The position numbers and the translations under genes were made by a program. A stretch of DNA of 6,642 bases, taken from positions 6,408 through 13,049 of the forward strand of contig DMTU01000013.1 in the NCBI GenBank assembly GCA_003476595.1, in the 5' to 3' direction. The notes below the pieces were generated by a model that was not told the origin of the DNA, made no database searches, and saw only the letters and a program-made list of their open reading frames with translations. Of the stretch, positions 1 to 5,474 are shown piece by piece; position 1 is the first letter of the stretch, and the number at the start of each line of letters is the position of its first letter. Origin of the DNA: Acidimicrobiaceae bacterium. GTDB taxonomy: Bacteria; Actinomycetota; Acidimicrobiia; Acidimicrobiales; Salinilacustritrichaceae.

Positions 1-2
1 TC

Positions 3-962
3 TACCGGTCCAAGGCGCGCCGGGCGACCACCACCGACCTGACCCCGCAGGAGATCCACGACATCGGCATGGTCGAGCTGACCGAGGTCCTGCCCCCGCA
101 GTGGGGCGAGGTCGGCGGGCGGGCCCTGGGCATCAGCGACCGGGACGAGCTGTTCGCCGCGCTGCGCTCCGACCCGGCCATGCGCTACGAGTCGGCCGAG
201 GAGATCCTGGAGGTGGCGGCGTCGGCCATCGACCGGGCCCTCGCCGCGGCTCCCGACTGGTTCGAGCGCATGCCGGCCGCCGGCTGCGTGGTCGAAGCGG
301 TGCCCGCCTCGCTCGCCCCCGGGCTGCCCGCCGCCTACTACAGCCCACCCCCCGGCGACGGCTCCCGGCCGGGCACCTACTTCGCCAACACCCACGAGGC
401 GACGCGCCGCAACCGCTTCGAGGCCGAGGTCATCGCGTTCCACGAGGCCGTCCCCGGCCACCACCTCGAGCGGGCCAGCGCCGCCGAGCTCGAGGACGTC
501 CCGACCTTCCAGCAGCGGGGTGGGTACATGGCCTACAGCGAGGGGTGGGGCCTCTACTCCGAGCGGCTCGCGGACGAGATGGGCCTCTACTCCTCGGACA
601 CGATGCGCCTCGGCATGCTCGCCGCCGACGCCTGGCGGTCCACCCGCCTGGTGGTGGACACCGGCATCCACGCGCTGGGCTGGAGCCGCGCCGAGGCAAT
701 CGAGTTCTTCGTCACCCACGTGCCCCTCGACCCCGAGGAGGCCGCGGTCGAGGTGGACCGGTACATCGGGATGCCCGGCCAGGCCCTGTCGTACAAGGTC
801 GGGCAACGGGAGATCCTGCGCCTGCGCGACGACGCCCGGGCCCGCCTCGGAGAGCGCTTCCGCATCGAGCGGTTCCACACGACCGTGCTCCGCCACGGCG
901 GCGTGCCGCTCGCCCTCCTCGCCGACCTGGTGGACGACTGGGTCGAGCGGGAGACCGCCTGA
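3..962 (+). CDS. DUF885 family putative zinc metallopeptidase (C-terminal part, start outside window)
   Basis: The frame is open from the left edge and ends at TGA 960-962, giving 319 visible residues. DUF885 proteins are usually around 550-600 residues, so I estimate nearly half is missing upstream. The first visible residues (YRSKARRATTTDLTPQEIHD) read straight into the ATG at 69, so that ATG is internal and not the start. The gluzincin-like motif HEAVPGHH is at visible residues 147-154 (nt 441-464). The family motif YSEGWGLYSE follows at residues 178-187; its Glu180 is the likely third metal ligand. Family knowledge: DUF885 proteins are predicted metal-dependent peptidases, mostly of unknown substrate, and some are lipoproteins; any signal peptide here would lie outside the window. 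Both active-site motifs are intact, so nothing suggests a pseudogene. The next gene starts 20 bases downstream but appears to have its own promoter, so a functional link to glycerol metabolism is not established. The family call is firm; the substrate is unknown. Confidence 0.9.
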   Translation, partial: YRSKARRATTTDLTPQEIHDIGMVELTEVLPPQWGEVGGRALGISDRDELFAALRSDPAMRYESAEEILEVAASAIDRALAAAPDWFERMPAAGCVVEAVPASLAPGLPAAYYSPPPGDGSRPGTYFANTHEATRRNRFEAEVIAFHEAVPGHHLERASAAELEDVPTFQQRGGYMAYSEGWGLYSERLADEMGLYSSDTMRLGMLAADAWRSTRLVVDTGIHALGWSRAEAIEFFVTHVPLDPEEAAVEVDRYIGMPGQALSYKVGQREILRLRDDARARLGERFRIERFHTTVLRHGGVPLALLADLVDDWVERETA

Positions 963-970
963 CCGGCTCC

Positions 971-976
971 TACGCT
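971..976 (+). promoter_or_regulatory. Putative -10 element of a leaderless glpD promoter
   Basis: TACGCT (971-976) fits the actinobacterial TAnnnT -10 pattern. It ends six bases before the GTG at 983, so transcription would begin at or next to the start codon and give a leaderless mRNA. No Shine-Dalgarno sequence precedes the GTG, which agrees with this. No clear -35 hexamer is seen; many actinobacterial promoters lack one. A similar arrangement occurs before the AGPS-like gene at 3550. This is inferred from spacing alone. Confidence 0.5.
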
Positions 977-982
977 GGCGGC

Positions 983-2668
983 GTGATCCCCTCCCCCGTC
1001 CTCCCCGGCGCGTTCGAGCGCGGTCGGAACCTGCGCCGCCTGGCCGACGAGCACTTCGACGTCCTCGTCGTCGGCGGCGGCATCACCGGCGTCGGCGTGG
1101 CCCTCGATGCGGCCAGCCGCGGCCTGCGCACGGCGCTGGTGGAGCGGGGCGACTTCGCATCGGGCACGTCGTCGAAGAGCTCCAAGCTCGTCCACGGCGG
1201 GCTGCGCTACCTGCAGAACGGCGACGTCCGCCTGGTCTACGAGGCCCTGCGCGAGCGCCAGCGCCTGCTGCGCAACGCGCCGCACCTCGTGCGGGTCATG
1301 CCGTTCCTCATCCCCATGTTCGGCAAGGGCGGGGTCATCCACCCGAAGCTCGAGAAGGCCCTCGGCTCGGCCATGTGGATGTACGACCTCACCGGTGGCG
1401 CCCGCATCGGCAAGCTCCACCAGCGCATCTCCAAGGAGGAGACGCTGGCCCACATGCCGACGCTGCCGGCCGACCGCGTCGGTGCCAGCTACCTCTACTA
1501 CGACGCCCAGGCCGACGACGCCCGCCTCACCCTCACCGTCGCTCGCACCGCGGCCGAGCTGCACGGCGCGGTGTGCGTCAACCACGCCCCCGTCGTCGAG
1601 CTGACCCACGAGAGCGGTCGGACGACCGGCGCCGTCGTGGAGGACGCCGAGTCCGGCAGCCGCATCGAGGTCCGGGCCCGAGCCGTGGTCAACGCGGCCG
1701 GGGTCTGGGCCGACGACATCCGGGCCCTCGACGAGGGCATGCACCCCCACGCCATCCGCCCGGCCAAGGGCATCCACCTGACGGTCCCGTGGTCGCTGGT
1801 CCGCAACGACATCGCCGTGATCGCGCCGGTGCCCAAGGACAAGCGGTCGATCTTCGTGGTGCCGTGGCCGGCACCGGCCGGCGAGGAGCCGGCCTTCACC
1901 TACATCGGGACGACCGACACCGACTACGACGGCCCGACCGAGGATCCGCAGTGCACCGCTGAGGACGTCTCGTACCTGCTCGATGCCATCAACCACTCGA
2001 CCACGACCGAGATCACCGAGCGCCACGTGGTCGGGACGTGGGCGGGCCTGCGGCCGCTGGTGAAGGCCACCACGTCGGGGCGCACCGCCGACCTGTCCCG
2101 CAACCACGCCGTCGTCACCAGCGCCAGCGGCGTCGTCAGCGTCACCGGCGGCAAGCTCACCACCTACCGCGAGATGGCCGCCGACACGATGGACGCGGTG
2201 TCCGAGGTGCTGGACCTGCCCCGTTCCCAGCGCCGATCCCGCACCGCCCGGCTGCGCCTGCTCGGCGCCGACGGCTACGACCCAGGTGCCACCGGGCCCG
2301 ACCAGCACCTGCACCAGCGCTACGGCGGTGAGGCCCGAGTCGTGCAGGCGATGGCCGAACGGGATCCGTCGCTGGCCGAGCCGCTCGTCGCCGGGCTGCC
2401 GCACCTGCGGGCCGAGGCGCTGTACGCGGTCCGCTACGAGATGGCCACGACCCTCGACGACGTGCTCGAGCGCCGGGTGCGAGGCCTCATGCTCTCCCGG
2501 GATGCGACCGCCGACGCCGCCGCGGCAGTCGCCGATCTGATCGGCCCCGAGCTGGGCTGGTCCGACCGTCGCCGAGCCGACGAGGTCGCCGAGCTGCGGG
2601 CCCGGGCAGCACAGCAGCGAGACGCACCCGGCCTGCCCGACTCGGTGCTGCCCGGCATCGGCAGCTGA
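983..2668 (+). CDS. glpD: FAD-dependent glycerol-3-phosphate dehydrogenase
   Basis: This enzyme oxidises sn-glycerol-3-phosphate to dihydroxyacetone phosphate and passes electrons to the membrane quinone pool. Family members are peripheral membrane flavoproteins. The 561 residues match the usual 500-560. The N-terminal Rossmann motif DVLVVGGGITGVG has its glycines at residues 31-36, followed by the FAD-contact block SSKSSKLVHGGLRYL (His71). GTWAGLRPLV (Arg357) and VTGGKLTTYREMA are typical GlpD substrate/FAD segments. The C-terminal helical domain carries RYEMATTLDDVLERR from residue 484. GTG 983 is chosen because it gives a short 25-residue lead into the Rossmann strand and lies just behind a -10-like element. 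The frame stays open further upstream, but those codons overlap the DUF885 gene and are rich in spurious Arg/Pro. The stop is one base before the MtfA-like gene, so the two are probably co-transcribed. No glpF or glpR is visible, and the only kinase here is atypical. Confidence 0.95.
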   Translation: MIPSPVLPGAFERGRNLRRLADEHFDVLVVGGGITGVGVALDAASRGLRTALVERGDFASGTSSKSSKLVHGGLRYLQNGDVRLVYEALRERQRLLRNAPHLVRVMPFLIPMFGKGGVIHPKLEKALGSAMWMYDLTGGARIGKLHQRISKEETLAHMPTLPADRVGASYLYYDAQADDARLTLTVARTAAELHGAVCVNHAPVVELTHESGRTTGAVVEDAESGSRIEVRARAVVNAAGVWADDIRALDEGMHPHAIRPAKGIHLTVPWSLVRNDIAVIAPVPKDKRSIFVVPWPAPAGEEPAFTYIGTTDTDYDGPTEDPQCTAEDVSYLLDAINHSTTTEITERHVVGTWAGLRPLVKATTSGRTADLSRNHAVVTSASGVVSVTGGKLTTYREMAADTMDAVSEVLDLPRSQRRSRTARLRLLGADGYDPGATGPDQHLHQRYGGEARVVQAMAERDPSLAEPLVAGLPHLRAEALYAVRYEMATTLDDVLERRVRGLMLSRDATADAAAAVADLIGPELGWSDRRRADEVAELRARAAQQRDAPGLPDSVLPGIGS

Positions 2669-2669
2669 G

Positions 2670-3428
2670 GTGGTGTGGGGCCGGCGGCGCCGCGCCCGGC
2701 GGTGGCTGGATGGCTGGGAGCAGGTCGCGGAGACGGCGCTCCCCCAGTGGTCGCTGCTGGACGATCGCGAGCGTGCCCGGCTGGGCGCCCGGGTCGAGCA
2801 CCTCGTGCGTCGCAAGCACTGGGAGGCCGCGAGGGGCTTCGAGCTGACCCAGGAGGTGGTGATCACCATCGCCGCCAGCGCCGGGCTGCTCGCGCTCGGC
2901 CTCGACCGCGACTGCTACCGCCACGTGAAGGCGGTCGTGGTCCACCCGAAGACGTTCACGAGCCACGGGGTCCGGGCGACGCACGTCCGCGGCGTCGTGA
3001 CCCGAGGACCCCAGCGGCTGCTGGGCCACGCCCGCGACGGTCGGGGCCCGGTGATGCTGTCGTGGCGGGCGGTCCGCCGCGACGTCCGCCACCCCGAGCG
3101 TCGCCAGAACGTCGTGGTGCACGAGTTCGCCCACAAGCTCGACTCCGCCGACGGGCTGTTCGACGGCACCCCCGAGATCACCGACCGCGCCGACCGGGCC
3201 GAGTGGGTCCAGGTGTGCAACCGCGAGTACCGCCGCCTCCGCCGCCGACCCGAGCCCGACCCCGTGCTCCGTCGCTACGCGACCAAGAGCCCGGCCGAGT
3301 TCTTCTCCGTCGCCAGCGAGGTCTTCCTCATGCAGCCACTCGCGCTCGAGGAGCACCACCCCGAGCTCTACCGGGTGCTGTGCGGCTACTACGGCCAGGA
3401 CCCCGCGGGGCGGGAGCGCCATCCCTGA
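2670..3428 (+). CDS. Zinc-dependent peptidase of the MtfA / M90 family
   Basis: The 252-residue protein is close to E. coli MtfA (about 265). After a basic N-terminus, the segment FELTQEVVITIAASAGLLAL (about residues 58-77) matches the MtfA core 'ELT.E...TIAAQA.LL'. The zinc motif HEFAH is at residues 151-155 in the context VVVHEFAHKLDSADG. The downstream PAEFFSVASEVFL supplies Glu210 and Glu217; one of them should be the third zinc ligand. Family knowledge: E. coli MtfA is an aminopeptidase-like zinc enzyme that binds the glucose repressor Mlc; most relatives have no known substrate. No Mlc or PTS gene is visible here, so that role should not be transferred. The start is GTG 2670 or the adjacent GTG 2673, immediately after the glpD TGA. 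There is no clear separate ribosome binding site, which points to coupling with glpD. The function of the pairing is unknown. Confidence 0.9.
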   Translation: MVWGRRRRARRWLDGWEQVAETALPQWSLLDDRERARLGARVEHLVRRKHWEAARGFELTQEVVITIAASAGLLALGLDRDCYRHVKAVVVHPKTFTSHGVRATHVRGVVTRGPQRLLGHARDGRGPVMLSWRAVRRDVRHPERRQNVVVHEFAHKLDSADGLFDGTPEITDRADRAEWVQVCNREYRRLRRRPEPDPVLRRYATKSPAEFFSVASEVFLMQPLALEEHHPELYRVLCGYYGQDPAGRERHP

Positions 3429-3446
3429 AACTGGCAGTCGTGGGGT

Positions 3447-3491
3447 CGCGCTGCGGCGTGGGCCGCTCGCCGTTCCGGGCCGCTCAGCGCG
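3447..3491 (+). terminator. GC-rich hairpin between the two gene groups, possible terminator
   Basis: CGCGCTG (3447-3453) plus CGGC (3454-3457) can pair with GCCG (3479-3482) and CAGCGCG (3485-3491). This gives 11 G/C-rich pairs with a two-base bulge and a loop of about 21 bases. It lies 18 bases after the stop of the MtfA-like gene and before the next promoter-like site. No T-tract follows, so it is not a classical intrinsic terminator. Actinobacterial terminators often lack T-tracts, but stems like this also arise by chance at this GC content. Confidence 0.3.
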
Positions 3492-3535
3492 CATCGGAGG
3501 CGTGCCCAGCGTCCCGGTCCACGCATTCGGGCTCG

Positions 3536-3541
3536 TACAGT
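3536..3541 (+). promoter_or_regulatory. Putative -10 element of a leaderless promoter for the AGPS-like gene
   Basis: TACAGT (3536-3541) fits TAnnnT and is followed by eight bases and then GTG 3550. Like the glpD site, it reads TAC..TGG then a short G/C spacer then GTG. The spacing places the transcription start at or beside the start codon. No convincing -35 is visible. It lies in the only sizeable intergenic gap of the window, which supports a new transcription unit. Confidence 0.5.
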
Positions 3542-3549
3542 GGCCCGCC

Positions 3550-5079
3550 GTGGCCGACCCGATCGCCCTGCCCCCCACCGGACCCGGCGCACCGACGCCG
3601 CCCATCGAGATCCGCGGCGGCGCTGCCGGCGCCCGCGCCCACCTCGGCGAGATGGTGCCGGTGCCGGATCCGGTGATCGATCGGCTCCGCAAGACCGGCG
3701 CCGGGGTGTCCACCGACCATGCGGTGCGGGCCGAGGCGAGCCGCGACTGGTGGCCGGGGGCGATGATCTGGGCCACCGAGGGCGAGGTGCCCGGCCTGGC
3801 CGGCGTGGTCGTCTCCCCCACCGACGCCGAGCAGGTCGCCGCCGTGCTGCGCCTGTGCAACGCCGCTCGCGTGCCGGTCACCGCAGCCGGCGGGCGCTCG
3901 GGCGTGTGCGGGGCGTCGGTGCCGGCCTTCGGCGGCGTCGTGCTCGACACCACCGCGCTCGCCGGCGTCGTGTCCATCGACGAGGAGTCGATGATCCTCG
4001 ACGTCGCGCCCGGGACGTTCGGCGACCACCTCGAAGCCGAGCTGCGAGCGAAGGGCCTCACCGTCGGGCACTGGCCCCAGACGGTCGCCCTGTCCACCGT
4101 CGGTGGCTGGGTCGCGTGCCGGGGCGCCGGCCAGCTGTCGAACAAGTACGGGAAGATCGAGGACATGGTGGTCGGCCTCGACGTCGTGCTCGCCGACGGC
4201 ACCGCGATCACCACCGGCGGCGGCCCACGCGCTGCGGTCGGGCCGGACCTGACCCAGGTCTTCGTGGGGTCCGAGGGCACGCTCGGGGTCATCACCGGAG
4301 TCCGTCTGCGGCTCCACCCGGCCCCGCAGGCGCAGCGCCACGCCGCCTTCGGGTTCGACTCCTTCGCCGCGGCCAACGACGCCTGTCGGCGCATCGTCCA
4401 GCGGGGCCTGCCCCCGGCCGTGCTGCGGGTGTACGACGCCATCGAGGCCGACCGCAGCTACCAGACCGGCGATCGGGCCGTCCTGCTGGTGATGGACGAG
4501 GGCGACCCGATCGTGGTGGACGCGACGATGGCGATCACCGCGGAGGTCTGCGCTGACGCCGAGGCCCTCGACGGCGACCTGGTCGATCGCTGGCTCTCGC
4601 ACCGCAACGAGGTCTCGGCGCTCGAAGCCCTCATCGGCAAGGGGTACGTCGTCGACACGATGGAGATCTCGGCCCCGTGGTCGCGCCTGGAGGACATCTA
4701 CGCCGCGACGACGGGAGCACTCCGCTCCGTGCCGGGCACGCTGGCGGCCAGCGCCCACCAGTCCCACGCCTACTCCGACGGCGCCTGCCTCTACTTCACC
4801 TTCGCCGCCAAGGTCGACGAGGACGGCGAGGGCACGACGGCGCGCGACCGCACCTACGCCCAGCTCTGGGACGTCGGGCAGCGTGCGGTCCTGGCAGCCG
4901 GCGGCACGCTCAGCCACCACCACGGCGTCGGCCTCAACCGCAGCCGCTTCACCGCCGAGGCCCTCGGCGCCGGCCACGCCGTGCTCCAGTCGGTCAAGGA
5001 CGCGCTCGACCCCAACGGCATCCTCAACCCCGGCAAGCTCGGCCTGCGCAGCCCGTTCGGCGAGGTCACCTACCCGTGA
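3550..5079 (+). CDS. FAD-linked oxidase resembling alkyl-dihydroxyacetonephosphate synthase (AGPS)
   Basis: AGPS replaces the acyl chain of acyl-DHAP with a fatty alcohol, making the ether bond of ether lipids, with FAD as cofactor. The 509 residues carry an N-terminal FAD_binding_4 domain (PVTAAGGRSGVCGAS; STVGGWVACRGAGQLSNKYG, matching AGPS 'GGW.STRASG...N.YG'; GSEGTLGVIT) and a C-terminal FAD-oxidase_C domain. Residues corresponding to AGPS active-site positions are present: Arg293 in LRVYD (human Arg419), Tyr415 in ACLYFTF (human Tyr578) and the His triplet 456-458 in SHHHGVG (human 615-617). The ISAPW segment before the Tyr also matches. The cap region between Arg and Tyr is about 37 residues shorter than in human AGPS. 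There is no signal peptide or membrane helix. GTG 3550 is preferred because of the -10-like site. GTG 3502 would add 16 residues, but its GGAGG is only one base away. The stop overlaps the next gene by one base. Family placement is strong by recalled motif comparison; the reaction is less sure, since actinobacterial relatives are poorly studied and could act on another substrate. Confidence 0.85.
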   Translation: MADPIALPPTGPGAPTPPIEIRGGAAGARAHLGEMVPVPDPVIDRLRKTGAGVSTDHAVRAEASRDWWPGAMIWATEGEVPGLAGVVVSPTDAEQVAAVLRLCNAARVPVTAAGGRSGVCGASVPAFGGVVLDTTALAGVVSIDEESMILDVAPGTFGDHLEAELRAKGLTVGHWPQTVALSTVGGWVACRGAGQLSNKYGKIEDMVVGLDVVLADGTAITTGGGPRAAVGPDLTQVFVGSEGTLGVITGVRLRLHPAPQAQRHAAFGFDSFAAANDACRRIVQRGLPPAVLRVYDAIEADRSYQTGDRAVLLVMDEGDPIVVDATMAITAEVCADAEALDGDLVDRWLSHRNEVSALEALIGKGYVVDTMEISAPWSRLEDIYAATTGALRSVPGTLAASAHQSHAYSDGACLYFTFAAKVDEDGEGTTARDRTYAQLWDVGQRAVLAAGGTLSHHHGVGLNRSRFTAEALGAGHAVLQSVKDALDPNGILNPGKLGLRSPFGEVTYP

Positions 5080-5474
5080 TGGGCGGGTTGCTCCACCCCC
5101 GGGCCGTGGCCGCGGGCGCCGGCGTGGCGCTGGCGATCTGCGTGCCGGCCGCGCTCCTCGCCCAGCTGCTGGACGAGTCCGACACGGTGGACGACAACTC
5201 GTCCTGGCTCATCGTCCTGTTCGGCGTGATCCTCGTCGGCATGGGCATCGGGGGCTACGTCGCCGCCAACCTCCGCCTCGATGCGCCCCTCACGAACAGT
5301 GCCGTGGCCGCCCTCGCCGCGTACCTGCTGGTCCAGACGATCGGTGCCGTCCGGCTGCTGGCGGCCGGGGACGACGTGACGTGGGCCGCGATCCCCTTCT
5401 TCGCCCTGCTGTCGGCGTCCGCGGGCATGGCCGGGGGACTGCTCGCCGACCGACGCGCCCGGAAGCCGCGATGA
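5079..5474 (+). CDS. Small four-helix integral membrane protein, function unknown
   Basis: The 131-residue protein has four hydrophobic segments, at about residues 10-31, 43-65, 71-94 and 101-122. The C-terminus is basic (RRARKPR), Arg8 and Arg66 flank helices, and the loop between helices 1 and 2 is acidic (DESDTVDD, residues 32-39). The positive-inside rule then puts both termini in the cytoplasm and the acidic loop outside. Glycine-rich GVILVGMGIGGYVAANL in helix 2 recalls small TIGR04086/YrzE-like membrane proteins, but I cannot confirm the family. ATG 5079 shares its A with the upstream TGA (TGATG), with GAGGT 12 bases before it. Its own stop overlaps the kinase ATG by four bases. Such double coupling suggests it is made together with the AGPS-like enzyme and the kinase, perhaps as a membrane partner or small transporter; that is inference. 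Earlier in-frame starts such as 4677 lie inside the upstream gene and give spurious Arg/Pro-rich residues. Confidence 0.85.
   Translation: MGGLLHPRAVAAGAGVALAICVPAALLAQLLDESDTVDDNSSWLIVLFGVILVGMGIGGYVAANLRLDAPLTNSAVAALAAYLLVQTIGAVRLLAAGDDVTWAAIPFFALLSASAGMAGGLLADRRARKPR

Noticed and set aside
101..982. Upstream extension of glpD to position 101, giving an 855-residue protein.
   Set aside because: The extra residues are an Arg/Pro-rich out-of-frame reading of the DUF885 gene. GTG 983 gives a normal GlpD N-terminus.
587..2869. A 760-residue open frame on the - strand across the DUF885 gene and glpD.
   Set aside because: Long antisense open frames are expected at this GC content. It shows no recognisable domain and lies opposite two well-supported genes.
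3502..3549. GTG 3502 as the start of the AGPS-like gene.
   Set aside because: Its GGAGG (3496-3500) is only one base from the GTG, too close to work well, and the 16 added residues show no family feature. It remains the main alternative if the -10 at 3536 is not real.
2487..4977. Long - strand open frames of 651 residues (2487-4442) and 497 residues (3484-4977).
   Set aside because: They are low-complexity translations rich in Arg, Pro, Ala, Gly and Val, with no motifs, and cover the MtfA-like and AGPS-like genes on the other strand.
4677..5078. Upstream extension of the small membrane protein into the AGPS-like gene.
   Set aside because: This stretch reads as Arg/Pro-rich out-of-frame sequence while the other frame encodes the conserved Tyr and His active-site blocks. 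ATG 5079 fits the overlap.
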